The notes: generated by a model from the sequence alone, not told the origin. 64,000 bases of DNA from Flavobacterium sp. (GCF_004295795.1 NZ_SEBR01000021.1:42131-106130); one strand, 5' to 3'; shown: positions 1 to 8,022, numbered from the stretch's first letter. A program made the numbers and translations.

Positions 1-101
1 CCGGACTTCTGAACCTCGTTTACGCCAACGGAAGCACGGGCGACCAACCTATCAAGCTCTCGAATTCAATCGTGCATCTGAGTTTGAAGGCGAACTTCTA
101 A
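1..101 (+). CDS. 3' end of a protein, possibly an outer-membrane beta-barrel
   Basis: An open frame enters from the left edge and ends at TAA 99-101, giving the last 32 residues of a protein. The tail alternates polar and hydrophobic residues (SIVHLSLKANF) and ends in Phe, as many Gram-negative outer-membrane barrel strands do. That is the only hint of function. The family cannot be named from so short a piece, and chance coding cannot be fully excluded. Confidence 0.5.
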   Translation, partial: GLLNLVYANGSTGDQPIKLSNSIVHLSLKANF

Positions 102-169
102 TCTGCACAACACTATAGATTTCAATTTGGCACTCTGCATTCTACCAAACCTACAAGGTTTTTGAAACC

Positions 170-201
170 TTGCCAGTTGCGACCCAAAAAAACTATCTTT
201 G
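170..201 (+). promoter_or_regulatory. Bacteroidetes-type promoter of rlmB
   Basis: TATCTTTG at 194-201 matches the Bacteroidetes -7 consensus TAnnTTTG, and a TTG (-33 element) lies at 170-172, 21 bases upstream. The ATG of rlmB follows at 206, so the message would have almost no leader. The -33 element lies inside an inverted repeat, CAAGGTTT-TTG-AAACCTTG (154-172). Confidence 0.65.
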
Positions 202-205
202 CGCC

Positions 206-976
206 ATGGAACAAGAATCACACGAACAAGAACAAATCCCGTCAAAAGAATCCCAGATTTTCGGAATACGCGCCATTATCGAAGCCATCCGCAACAAGCA
301 GGAAGTCGATAAGGTTTTCATCCAGAAAGATGCGCAAGGCACTTTGATGCGCGATTTGCTCGGAACGCTCAAGAAACACAACATCAACTTTTCTTATGTG
401 CCGGTCGAAAAACTCAACCGGATGACCAAGCTCAATCACCAAGGCGCGATCGCGAGCATTTCGCCCGTGAAATTCTACGACATGGAAACTTTGGTGACCG
501 AAGTGACCGAATCCGGCAAAACGCCTTTGTTCCTGATCCTCGACCAACTCAGCGACGCGAGAAATTTCGGGGCGATCATCAGAACTGCCGAGTGTACGGG
601 CGTAAACGGCATCATCGTGCAAAAAGCGGGTTCTGCGCCGGTAAACGGTGACACGGTAAAAACGTCGGCCGGAGCGGTTTTCAACGTTCCGATCTGCAAG
701 GTCGAACACATCAAGGACGCGATTTTCTACCTGCAAGGTTCGGGAATCAAGACTGTCGCGGCCACCGAAAAAACCGAAAGTGCTTTATACGACGTCAATT
801 TTACTGATCCCGTGGCGATAATCATGGGTTCGGAAGAGCGCGGAATCAATCCTTCGGTATTGAAAATCGTCGATGAAAAAGCCAAATTGCCCATGTTCGG
901 AACGATCGGGTCGCTCAACGTTTCTGTCGCTTGCGGCGCTTTTCTTTACGAAGCCGTGCGTCAGCGCTCCCTTTAA
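206..976 (+). CDS. rlmB: 23S rRNA (guanosine-2'-O)-methyltransferase RlmB (SpoU/TrmH family)
   Basis: The product has 256 residues (E. coli RlmB about 243). It transfers a methyl group from SAM to the ribose of G2251 (E. coli numbering) in the peptidyl-transferase loop of 23S rRNA. An N-terminal substrate-binding domain (about 17-90; starts IFGIRAIIEAI) precedes a SPOUT knot domain. The three SpoU motifs are visible: NFGAIIRTAE, IIMGSEERGI, and the C-terminal IGSLNVSVACGAFLYEA, which forms the knot and SAM site. I chose ATG 206 because it follows the -7 box by five bases; an in-frame upstream start at 170 would lie inside the promoter. The gene appears monocistronic. Confidence 0.93.
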   Translation: MEQESHEQEQIPSKESQIFGIRAIIEAIRNKQEVDKVFIQKDAQGTLMRDLLGTLKKHNINFSYVPVEKLNRMTKLNHQGAIASISPVKFYDMETLVTEVTESGKTPLFLILDQLSDARNFGAIIRTAECTGVNGIIVQKAGSAPVNGDTVKTSAGAVFNVPICKVEHIKDAIFYLQGSGIKTVAATEKTESALYDVNFTDPVAIIMGSEERGINPSVLKIVDEKAKLPMFGTIGSLNVSVACGAFLYEAVRQRSL

Positions 977-1048
977 TTCCGCCATAAATCCATTATTTTA
1001 AACCGGTAAGGAGTCAGGAAATACGCTTGATTTCTTACTGGTTCATTT

Positions 1049-1210
1049 ATTTTTAGAAGCAAAATCCCGCTGACCCGCTTTTAGTTTTCTTAAAAACGCC
1101 AAGTTTTGCAACGCTCGCCAAGAGCTTCCGCCGGTCGCTTTGGCAAAGCGGGCAAAAGCTAAGTCGTTTTTCGCGAAAAGCTAACCGCTTGCATCAGGGC
1201 TATTCCCGTT
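1049..1210. repeat. Dispersed intergenic repeat, family C, copy 1
   Basis: This stretch and 60944-61085 share the order and sequence of several blocks: ATTTTTAGAAGCAA, TCCCGCT, GCCAAGAGCTTCCGC, GGTCGCTT.GGCAAA, and GGGCTAT(T)CC near the end. The GCCAAG...CTTTGGC blocks can fold back on each other. Each copy starts within about 75 bases of a stop codon. There is no reading frame. The rest of the 977-1271 gap is AT-rich with TTCGTTATTC-like words. Confidence 0.75.
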
Positions 1211-1271
1211 CAACATTCAATATTCGTTATTCATTTTTCGTTGTTCGATTTCCGGTTTCAATTCACAAAAA

Positions 1272-2063
1272 TTACGGTTTCAACTCGCTCCCGTCCGAAT
1301 CAGGTTTCGGTATTTGCTGGATTTCGGGCACGAAAGTGTAATGGATTCTCACGACATTCTGAGGTTCGTCCAAAACAACTTCTTCCGGCTCAGGCTTCGG
1401 CGGATTAACGAAATTGCCATTCTCGTCGAATCGCCTCATAAAAGGATCGTCTTCGGGATTGAAGTCAGGCCGTTGCCAGTCGTACTTGAGCATTTCGTGA
1501 TATTCGGGCGTTTTGTAGACGAAGGCGAACAACAATCCGGCGAGGAAACCACCCAAGTGTCCTTCCCACGAAATCCTTTCCTCGATTCCCGGAAAAACAT
1601 ACCAGATCAGCCCGCCGTAACTCAATATTACGGCCATTGAAAGCGCTACCAAACGGTAGTATTTGGTGATTATTCCCTTGAAAAAGATAAAACTGAACAA
1701 CACATAAATCAGTCCGCTTGCGCCCAAGTGATAATCCTGTCGGCCAAAAATCCAGGTAAAAGCGCCCGAAACCAATATCCCGAAAAAAATCACTTTTAGC
1801 GAAAGTTCCCGGTAGAAATAAATCAAGGCGGCCATCAGGATCACAAGCGGAACCGAATTGTTGACGATGTGCTCGAGACTTCCGTGCAAAAATGCGCTGG
1901 TAAAAATTCCCGGCAAGCCCTGAACGGTCCGCGGCAATATCGCCAGAAAGTGCAAATCGAGGTTAAAATACTGCTCGACACCATAAATGCCCCAAATTAT
2001 GGAAGCGAACAAAAGCGGGAAAAGAAAGACCGAAGGCGTGAATTTGAAGTAATTGTCGTTCAT
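1272..2063 (-). CDS. Rhomboid-family intramembrane serine protease
   Basis: About 263 residues with six hydrophobic segments in the first 190. The rhomboid signature is complete: the catalytic Ser sits in GASG (about residue 116), the catalytic His in EGHLGG (about 169), and the loop motif HGSLEHIVNN precedes them. Rhomboids cleave transmembrane helices of other membrane proteins inside the bilayer; the substrate here is unknown. A soluble, acidic, proline-rich tail of about 70 residues follows the last helix. The ATG at 2063 is preferred; an in-frame ATG at 2084 would add seven residues. No partner gene is evident. Confidence 0.88.
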   Translation of the reverse strand: MNDNYFKFTPSVFLFPLLFASIIWGIYGVEQYFNLDLHFLAILPRTVQGLPGIFTSAFLHGSLEHIVNNSVPLVILMAALIYFYRELSLKVIFFGILVSGAFTWIFGRQDYHLGASGLIYVLFSFIFFKGIITKYYRLVALSMAVILSYGGLIWYVFPGIEERISWEGHLGGFLAGLLFAFVYKTPEYHEMLKYDWQRPDFNPEDDPFMRRFDENGNFVNPPKPEPEEVVLDEPQNVVRIHYTFVPEIQQIPKPDSDGSELKP

Positions 2064-2277
2064 GGTTTGGTTGTCAAAAGTCAAAAGTCGATGTCGACCG
2101 ACTTGGCTCGGTTGGTTTCACGGCAATGGTCAAAAATGCGGCCAGTTCAAGATAGGTGAAATTTTGTCAGGTTTTTTTGGAGTGCCTGAGAAAGTTAGTG
2201 TCTGAGTGCCTGAGAATAGTAGCGTCTGAATTCCCATTGTCCAAAGCTTTGGGGCAAATCGCACGCCATTTTGCCGA

Positions 2278-2349
2278 CTCTGCGACTGCGACTGCTTCTG
2301 CTACTGCTACTGCCACTGCTACTGCCACTGCTACTGCTACTGCAACTCC
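2278..2349 (+). repeat. Hexanucleotide array (NNCTGC)n, locus 1
   Basis: About eleven consecutive 6-bp units of the form NNCTGC (GACTGC, TTCTGC, TACTGC, CACTGC) fill this stretch between the rhomboid and rarA genes. The same array type with CTGC on the plus strand occurs at 27819, 32674 and 33591. It is not part of a gene. The remainder of the 2064-2407 gap shows only the rarA promoter and a short near-repeat, GTGCCTGAGAA. Confidence 0.9.
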
Positions 2350-2395
2350 GTTCCAAAATCTTCAAATCCTATAAAACTCTGCGCCTCAAAACCTG

Positions 2396-2403
2396 TATTT
2401 TTG
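2396..2403 (+). promoter_or_regulatory. -7 box of the rarA promoter
   Basis: TATTTTTG fits TAnnTTTG and lies five bases before the rarA ATG. No TTG is seen at the usual -33 distance. Confidence 0.5.
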
Positions 2404-2407
2404 CAAC

Positions 2408-3685
2408 ATGGATGCACCACTAGCAGAACGGATAAGACCACAGAAACTCGAGGATTACATCGCGCAACGCCACCTGATCGGGCCAGACGGTTCGCTCACG
2501 CAGCAAATTGCGCGCGGCGTTGTGCCTTCGCTTATTTTTTGGGGTCCGCCGGGAACAGGAAAAACGACCTTGGCGCAAATCATCGCCGAAGAATCGAAGC
2601 GCCCGTTCTACATTTTGAGCGCCATAAACGCCGGCGTGAAAGACGTGCGCGAAGTGATCGACAAAGCCAAACAGTCAGGTGGTTTGTTTACGGCAAAAAA
2701 TCCGCTTTTGTTTATCGATGAGATCCATCGTTTCAGCAAATCCCAGCAGGACTCACTACTCGCGGCCGTCGAAAAAGGTTGGGTTACGCTGATTGGCGCC
2801 ACGACAGAGAATCCGAGCTTCGAAGTTATTCCCGCTTTACTGTCGCGTTGTCAGGTTTATGTGCTGAATCCGTTTTCAAGAGAAGATCTGGAAGCGCTTT
2901 TGGAACGCGCGATCAAAACCGACGTCGTCCTGCAATCCAAAAAGATAAAACTCAAGGAAACCGAAGCGCTGTTGCGGCTTTCGGGTGGAGACGGAAGAAA
3001 ATTGCTGAACGTGTTCGAGCTCGTAGTGAACGCGACCGGCGGAGATACCATTGCGATAACAAACGAAATGGTGCTCAAAATTGCCCAACAGAACACGGTT
3101 TTGTACGACAAGACGGGAGAACAGCATTACGACATCATATCGGCATTCATCAAGTCGATGCGAGGAAGTGATCCGAACGGCGCGGTTTATTGGCTTGCGA
3201 GAATGATCGAAGGCGGAGAAGACGTGAAATTCATCGCCAGAAGAATGTTGATCCTGGCCAGCGAAGACATCGGAAACGCAAACCCGACGGCGCTTGTGAT
3301 CGCCAACAACACCTTTCAGGCCGTGACGACGATCGGCTATCCGGAATCGCGTATCATTTTGAGCCAATGCGCGGTTTACCTCGCGACTTCACCCAAAAGC
3401 AACGCAAGCTACGAAGCTATCGGACGCGCGCAAAAGCTGGTTCGCGAACACGGAGATTTGCCCGTTCCTTTGCCTTTGAGAAACGCTCCTACGAAGTTGA
3501 TGAAAGAACTCGGATACGGCGAAGAATACAAATATGCCCACAGCTACGAGAACAATTTCATAGACCAGGACTTTTTGCCCGAAGCTTTGAGAGGCACGAA
3601 AATCTACGATCCGGGCAACAACTCACGCGAGAATTCCACTCGTGAGTTCTTGCGCAACCGTTGGAAAGACCGATACGATTACTAG
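2408..3685 (+). CDS. rarA: Replication-associated recombination protein A (RarA/MgsA AAA+ ATPase)
   Basis: The 425-residue product is a clamp-loader-like AAA+ ATPase of the RarA/MgsA/WRNIP1 family, which acts at stalled replication forks with SSB and RecA. Walker A is WGPPGTGKTT (residues 45-54) and Walker B is LLFIDEIHRF. The sensor region GATTENPSFE and arginine-finger region ALLSRCQVY follow in family order. The C-terminal tetramerisation domain (RGSDPNGAVYWLARMI, then ASEDIGNANP) is present, so the protein is full length. Its TAG overlaps the stop of the convergent next gene in the palindrome CTAG. Confidence 0.95.
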   Translation: MDAPLAERIRPQKLEDYIAQRHLIGPDGSLTQQIARGVVPSLIFWGPPGTGKTTLAQIIAEESKRPFYILSAINAGVKDVREVIDKAKQSGGLFTAKNPLLFIDEIHRFSKSQQDSLLAAVEKGWVTLIGATTENPSFEVIPALLSRCQVYVLNPFSREDLEALLERAIKTDVVLQSKKIKLKETEALLRLSGGDGRKLLNVFELVVNATGGDTIAITNEMVLKIAQQNTVLYDKTGEQHYDIISAFIKSMRGSDPNGAVYWLARMIEGGEDVKFIARRMLILASEDIGNANPTALVIANNTFQAVTTIGYPESRIILSQCAVYLATSPKSNASYEAIGRAQKLVREHGDLPVPLPLRNAPTKLMKELGYGEEYKYAHSYENNFIDQDFLPEALRGTKIYDPGNNSRENSTREFLRNRWKDRYDY

Positions 3686-4446
3686 AATTTGACCGAGACT
3701 TCGTCAGTTTTGAGCTGTCCGTTCACATAGTATTCGAAAACCCATTTGCCTTTTCCTTTTGCGATAAAAGTTCCGGTCTGACCGTCTTTCTCGGCCAAAA
3801 ATACTTGGTCGGACGAAGTCTTCTTGAGTTTATAGATTACTTTCGGTTCAGAGTTGACCAATTGAAAACCGTTTTCTATAGGTTGGGCGAATAGCGTGTT
3901 TTTGTCGACAATGACATCGTCCTTTTGAGGATTCGGAGCCGTTTTCAACTTTGAGGCGGGCAACGCAGCGCCGCCCAATTCACCACGAATTCCGTCTTTG
4001 CCGTTGTACTCGTATACCAAAGTGTCGAAAGATTTGAAAGCTTCGCGAAGTGCTTGCCTGTATGAAATCTTGTAATCTTTGTCGCGACTCGCACCTTTGT
4101 CAGATCTGTATACCTCTTTGTTCACGCAGTCGCGCAACACAACCGTCAGTTTGGTGACGAACATATTGGTTTCTGCGATTACGTCGGCGAAAAGCTTGTT
4201 GCAGTTATCTCCCGCAGCTTCTGGAGGCAAAAGATCGGTGTCGTAAAAAACCTTGAAGCCGTATTTTTCAAAATACATCTTCGTGAACATATTGAGTTGG
4301 AATTGATCGGGTTCCTTGAGGAAACTGAATTTCGACGGAACGATCACGAACTTGTAGTTGTTCAGCGTCTGATGTGCATCGTCCGAGGTTTGAGCCTGAA
4401 AAGTCAGGGCAATCAGCAACGCGAAAACGGTAAAAAGTTTTTTCAT
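3682..4446 (-). CDS. Secreted protein of unknown function
   Basis: 254 residues starting with a clear signal peptide (MKKLFTVFALLIALTFQAQ, cleavage after a QAQ-like site), so it is exported to the periplasm or beyond. The mature part is mixed alpha/beta with many Lys and Asp and no motif that I recognise. The start ATG directly abuts the TAA of the upstream YjjG-like gene with no spacer, so the two are probably one transcript. The stop codon shares CTAG (3682-3685) with that of rarA. It resembles the small exported hypotheticals common in Flavobacteriaceae. Confidence 0.8.
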   Translation of the reverse strand: MKKLFTVFALLIALTFQAQTSDDAHQTLNNYKFVIVPSKFSFLKEPDQFQLNMFTKMYFEKYGFKVFYDTDLLPPEAAGDNCNKLFADVIAETNMFVTKLTVVLRDCVNKEVYRSDKGASRDKDYKISYRQALREAFKSFDTLVYEYNGKDGIRGELGGAALPASKLKTAPNPQKDDVIVDKNTLFAQPIENGFQLVNSEPKVIYKLKKTSSDQVFLAEKDGQTGTFIAKGKGKWVFEYYVNGQLKTDEVSVKF

Positions 4447-5139
4447 TTATAGGAATTTTTTCAATTCAATGAGGTTCGATATTTTTTTGACGCCTTCATA
4501 CGATGCGGTCGCATCCTGACAGAAGAAAATGGCATCCATTCCCGAATTCAGCGCGCCTCTCACGTCAGCTTCGATACAATCGCCAATCATGATGCTGTGT
4601 TTTTTGTCGGCTTCGGCCAACTGCAAAGCGTGCTCAAATATAAGCGGATTTGGTTTCTTGACGCCCGCCATTTCAGAATTTGTCACGGTCTTGAAATAAC
4701 GCTGCAATCCGGAGTTCTCGATTTTTCGCTTCTGGACTTCGTCAAAACCGTTGGTGATGATGTGAAGGTTATATTTTTGGCCCAGATAGTCAAGAATCTC
4801 GAAAGTGCCGTCGAACAAATGGTTGTTTTGCGGAAGGCATTTTATGTACTCGACCGAAATCTGGTGCACAAGTTCGTCGGAAATCTCAAATTTCAGGACA
4901 TCAAAAGCTTTTCGGAATCGGCCGTAGCGCAATTCTTCGTGCGAAATCTCGTCCTTTCTGTACTTTTCCCAGTACTCGTGATTGATCGGAATGTAGATCT
5001 CAAGGTAAGCTTTGAGGTCGACGTCGATTCCCAATTCGGAAAAAATCGTTTCAAAAGCCAATGCCGAATTCTTATCGAAATCCCAAAGCGTGTGGTCGAG
5101 GTCGAAAAAAACGTCGCGTACGGAAGTCAGTGTTTGCAT
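4447..5139 (-). CDS. HAD hydrolase, YjjG-type noncanonical pyrimidine nucleotidase
   Basis: 230 residues with all HAD motifs: motif I FFDLDHTLWDF (nucleophile Asp and acid/base Asp), motif II ITNGFDEVQ, the Lys of motif III in VKKPNPLIF, and motif IV MIGDCIEADVRGA. The WDF after motif I, the helical cap and the length fit the YjjG/YfnB subgroup, which dephosphorylates nucleoside monophosphates, including damaged pyrimidine nucleotides. Exact substrate is inferred. It heads a two-gene unit with the secreted unknown gene at 3682. Confidence 0.88.
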   Translation of the reverse strand: MQTLTSVRDVFFDLDHTLWDFDKNSALAFETIFSELGIDVDLKAYLEIYIPINHEYWEKYRKDEISHEELRYGRFRKAFDVLKFEISDELVHQISVEYIKCLPQNNHLFDGTFEILDYLGQKYNLHIITNGFDEVQKRKIENSGLQRYFKTVTNSEMAGVKKPNPLIFEHALQLAEADKKHSIMIGDCIEADVRGALNSGMDAIFFCQDATASYEGVKKISNLIELKKFL

Positions 5140-5147
5140 AATGACCG

Positions 5148-5155
5148 CAAATATA
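5148..5155 (-). promoter_or_regulatory. -7 box upstream of the YjjG-like gene
   Basis: On the minus strand TATATTTG matches TAnnTTTG, eight bases before the ATG at 5139. Confidence 0.5.
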
Positions 5156-5187
5156 ACGACTAGCGCGCAAACGAATTGTTGGCAAAT

Positions 5188-5883
5188 TCATAATATTCCC
5201 TCGTCGGCGAAACTCATATAAGCCGTTTCGGTCACGATGATGTGGTCGAGCACTTTTATGTCGAGATTTTCTCCGGCTATCTTGAGCTTTCGCGTGATCT
5301 GTCGGTCGGCTTCGCTGGCTTTCAATGTTCCCGACGGATGATTGTGGCACAAGATCACGCCGGTCGCCCCGTGTTGCAGCGCGACTTTGTAAACCAGGCG
5401 CACATCGACGATCGTTCCCGTCATTCCGCCTTTGGACAACTGGAATTTGTTGAGGATTTTATTGGCGTTGTTCATGTAAATCACCCAAAATTCCTCGTGG
5501 GGCAATTCTCCTATCAAAGGTTGCATGATCTGAAAAACATCGTGGCTGGACGAGATTTGCGACATTTCCCGCGATTCCGATTCGCGTTTCCTTCTCGCCA
5601 ATTCCATCGCGGCCGAAATCGTCACCGCCTTTGCCTCGCCTATTCCTTTGTAAGCCGTGAGTTGGGCGAGCGACAGACGCGAAAGTTCATTGAGATTGTT
5701 CCCGACGTTCGACAAAATCCGTTTTCCGAGATCGACGGCGGTCTCGTTTCGGTTTCCCGATCCTATCAAGATCGCGATCAATTCGGCGTCGCTTAGCGCA
5801 GCTTTGCCCTTGAGCAGCATTTTTTCTCTCGGTCTGTCGTCTTCAGACCATTGGCGGATTTGGAAATTCGAGGTTTCGGACAT
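5188..5883 (-). CDS. radC: RadC-family JAB1/MPN-type protein
   Basis: 231 residues from ATG 5883. A helix-hairpin-helix region at the N terminus (KAALSDAELIAILIGSG ... LTAYKGIGEAKA) is followed by the RadC domain with the metalloprotease-like signature LCHNHPSG...SEADRQIT (HxH...D). Despite its name RadC is not firmly linked to DNA repair; the family has JAMM metal-ligand geometry and unknown substrates. An in-frame TTG at 5919 would add 12 residues but is less likely than the ATG. It is divergent from the DUF1287 gene, with a palindrome between them. Confidence 0.9.
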   Translation of the reverse strand: MSETSNFQIRQWSEDDRPREKMLLKGKAALSDAELIAILIGSGNRNETAVDLGKRILSNVGNNLNELSRLSLAQLTAYKGIGEAKAVTISAAMELARRKRESESREMSQISSSHDVFQIMQPLIGELPHEEFWVIYMNNANKILNKFQLSKGGMTGTIVDVRLVYKVALQHGATGVILCHNHPSGTLKASEADRQITRKLKIAGENLDIKVLDHIIVTETAYMSFADEGIL

Positions 5884-5944
5884 GGCTATGATTCGTGTTT
5901 CGGCGTTTGCATCGACCAAATTACGTCGGGCAAACCGATCCCAA

Positions 5945-5961
5945 TTACAGAAAATCTGTAA
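5945..5961. repeat. Palindrome family A, solo copy
   Basis: TTACAGAAAATCTGTAA (7-bp arms) between divergent radC and the DUF1287 gene. Read on the minus strand it is preceded by a T run, as are other copies at 28024, 63135 and 63408. Being upstream of both genes and lacking a 3' T tract, it is not a terminator. Confidence 0.7.
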
Positions 5962-6047
5962 AAAATCTTAAATGTAGGTTCCGATCCAAATCCTACAAAA
6001 ATAAATCGCAGGCGATCGGCGTTACAACTTTGACCAAACCAATATGT

Positions 6048-6620
6048 ATGAAATTCGCCACTTTGCTATTTATTCTCGCCACGCTGCACGTCGGAACTGA
6101 AAAGAATTTCGAGACGCGATTGTCTGACGCAGCCATTTCCATAATCGACACCAAAGTCAAGTATGACGGCGCTTACACGAAAATCGGGTACCCGAATGGG
6201 GACGTCGAAAAGACCAAAGGCGTTTGTACCGATGTCGTGATTCGGTCGTATCGCAAACTTGGGATCGACCTCCAAAAAGAGGTGCACGAAGACATGGCCC
6301 AAAACTTCGCGAAGTATCCGAAAAAATGGGGATTGAAAACGCCAGACACGAATATCGACCACAGGCGCGTGCCAAATCTCGAAGTATTTCTGGAGCGAAA
6401 GGGCAAGAAACTCGCGGTTACGCAAAATGCATCGGACTACAAAACGGGAGAAATCGTGACGTGGATGATCAACGGAAAATTACCGCACATAGGAATCGTG
6501 ACAAACCGCAAAACGGCGACCGGAAGACATTTTATCGTGCACAACGTCGGCGGCGGACAGGTCTTGGAAGATTGTCTTTTTCGGTATGAGGTTGTTGGGC
6601 ATTATAAATACATTCGATAA
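6048..6620 (+). CDS. DUF1287 family protein (predicted NlpC/P60-like fold)
   Basis: 190 residues from ATG 6048, which begins a short hydrophobic leader (MKFATLLFILATLHVG), so it is probably exported. It has the DUF1287 hallmarks: YPNGDV..TKGVCTDVVIRSYRKLG near the N terminus (Cys-Thr-Asp), VHEDMAQNF, NIDHRRVPNL, and the late block GEIVTWMINGKLPHIGIV. The Cys and the later His are arranged as in papain-like/NlpC-type amidases, hinting at cell-wall hydrolysis, but no activity is established for the family as far as I know. Confidence 0.85.
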   Translation: MKFATLLFILATLHVGTEKNFETRLSDAAISIIDTKVKYDGAYTKIGYPNGDVEKTKGVCTDVVIRSYRKLGIDLQKEVHEDMAQNFAKYPKKWGLKTPDTNIDHRRVPNLEVFLERKGKKLAVTQNASDYKTGEIVTWMINGKLPHIGIVTNRKTATGRHFIVHNVGGGQVLEDCLFRYEVVGHYKYIR

Positions 6621-6634
6621 ATTCCAAATCTCAT

Positions 6635-6723
6635 CCCGATAGCTATCGGGACCAAATCTCAAATCTCAAATCCCAAATCTCACATCTCAAATCTCACATC
6701 TCAAATCTGAAGTCTGAAATCTT
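6635..6723. repeat. 16-bp palindrome followed by a 7-bp tandem array
   Basis: CCCGATAGCTATCGGG (6635-6650) is a perfect palindrome. It is followed from 6654 by ten 7-bp units derived from AAATCTC (variants ACATCTC, AAATCTG). The block separates the convergent DUF1287 and YdeI-like genes. The palindrome could act as a transcription end but lacks a clear T run. Confidence 0.75.
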
Positions 6724-6742
6724 ACGCTTTAAAAATCGAAAA

Positions 6743-7300
6743 TCATTGTAACCGCTTCCCATTTTCGCTTTCGCGGATGACTTTTTCCAATCGGGATTCT
6801 TTGGTTTTTTCCTGTTTGGCAGATGTGATCCAATGCAGAATCACCTTTTTGTAACCCGGTGGTTGCGCGTTGAAAAAGTTCCAGGCGACTTTGTTTTTCC
6901 TGAATTCCGATTCGAGTTTTTCGTCGAGTTTCGCCGTTGGATTCTCGTGTGAATAAATGCTCGATTTGGCTTCCGATCGCAATGCGAACGCCTGTAAACC
7001 TTCGGGTTTTATCAATTTGGATTTGATAAGTTGCTCCACTTTTTTGATGTTGACCGCGCTCCAGATGCTCGACGGCTTTCTGGGCGTGAATCGTATCGAA
7101 TAGCTTTCGGAATCGATCGATTTTCTCACGCCGTCAATCCATCCGAAACACAAGGCTTCGTCGACCGATCCTGACCAGGACATCGACGGTTTCCCACTCG
7201 CGACCTTGTAAAATCCTACGAGCAACTCCTTTTTCGAATCGTGGTTTTTGTCGAGCCAGTTGCGAAAATCGGACGTTGTTTCAAAAAAAATCGGCTCCAT
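6743..7300 (-). CDS. YdeI/OmdA-type (OmpD-associated) family protein
   Basis: 185 residues. The N-terminal block (FRNWLDKNHDSKKELLVGFYK, then SMSWSGSVDEALCFGWIDGV and IRFTPRKPSSIWSAVN) is the signature of the YdeI/OmpD-associated family. The C-terminal half holds the lysine-rich AFYNAQPPGYKK-like segment (here FFNAQPPGYKK) with IHWITSAKQEKTKESRL. Members are cytoplasmic, and some are linked to resistance to antimicrobial peptides, but the biochemical role is unclear. It is last of three closely spaced leftward genes (8-bp gap) behind mpl. Confidence 0.87.
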   Translation of the reverse strand: MEPIFFETTSDFRNWLDKNHDSKKELLVGFYKVASGKPSMSWSGSVDEALCFGWIDGVRKSIDSESYSIRFTPRKPSSIWSAVNIKKVEQLIKSKLIKPEGLQAFALRSEAKSSIYSHENPTAKLDEKLESEFRKNKVAWNFFNAQPPGYKKVILHWITSAKQEKTKESRLEKVIRESENGKRLQ

Positions 7301-7308
7301 TATTAAAA

Positions 7309-8013
7309 TCAGTTTTTACCGAAAAGATTGTTCCAGAATCCTTTGCGTTTCGGTGATTCATCCCTAAAATTGAAATTCGGTTCGGGAATGTTCAAATCTG
7401 ACGTGTCTTTTGCCAAACTTCTCACGCCACGAAAGGCAGAACCGATCGCGTCTGGCAATTTCGAGATTTCCGATAACGGATAAAATTTGTCGTAACCGTC
7501 CATTCCGACAGGAAAATTCGTGCGCTCGACCCAAAATTTCTCAAGCAGTTCGGGAATTGGTTCCAATTTGATTTTGTTCTCGAAGCCTTCGCGCGCTTTC
7601 GCAATGATTTCGGTATCTAGATTTGTAGTCGTCTGACGGAAAAAATCGACGCCTTTCGACGGAATGTGCAACAGGAAAATTTGCGTTTTTCCATTCAATT
7701 CGTAGACATCGAGCACTTTTAGGTAGCTGTCGATGTTGAGGCAACAATGTCCGTATTTGGTATTGTCGGGATTCACTTCGTAGAGTTTTGCCGCTTTTGA
7801 CGAGGCGATCAGGAAGCGCGTGTTGTACTTCATTCCGCCGCCGCGACTGCTCACGTCAAGCATATAGCCGTTCCTGAGGATTTTCCCGACCGTGAATCGG
7901 TTCCGAACCTCATCGCTCAGATCGCAATCCTTATAATACAAAGTCGCGCCCGGATAAGTCCAGTTCACGAGTGCTTCGGAATTTTCGAAAATCGCTTTTT
8001 GAGATTCGTCCAT
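7309..8013 (-). CDS. Unknown cytoplasmic protein between mpl and the YdeI-like gene
   Basis: 234 residues with no signal peptide and no membrane segment. I do not recognise a family. The first 130 residues look like compact alpha/beta structure with aromatic-rich strands (TYPGATLYYKD, RFLIASSKAAKLYEV, GHCCLNIDSYLKVLDVYE). The last 40 are low-complexity and end in KRKGFWNNLFGKN. It sits 9 bp after mpl and 8 bp before the YdeI-like gene, so all three are probably cotranscribed. Confidence 0.75.
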   Translation of the reverse strand: MDESQKAIFENSEALVNWTYPGATLYYKDCDLSDEVRNRFTVGKILRNGYMLDVSSRGGGMKYNTRFLIASSKAAKLYEVNPDNTKYGHCCLNIDSYLKVLDVYELNGKTQIFLLHIPSKGVDFFRQTTTNLDTEIIAKAREGFENKIKLEPIPELLEKFWVERTNFPVGMDGYDKFYPLSEISKLPDAIGSAFRGVRSLAKDTSDLNIPEPNFNFRDESPKRKGFWNNLFGKN

Positions 8014-8022
8014 CGCAAAAAA

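Noticed and set aside
5945..5961. Palindrome A as an intrinsic terminator
   Set aside because: It lies upstream of both flanking genes and its T run is on the 5' side of the hairpin.
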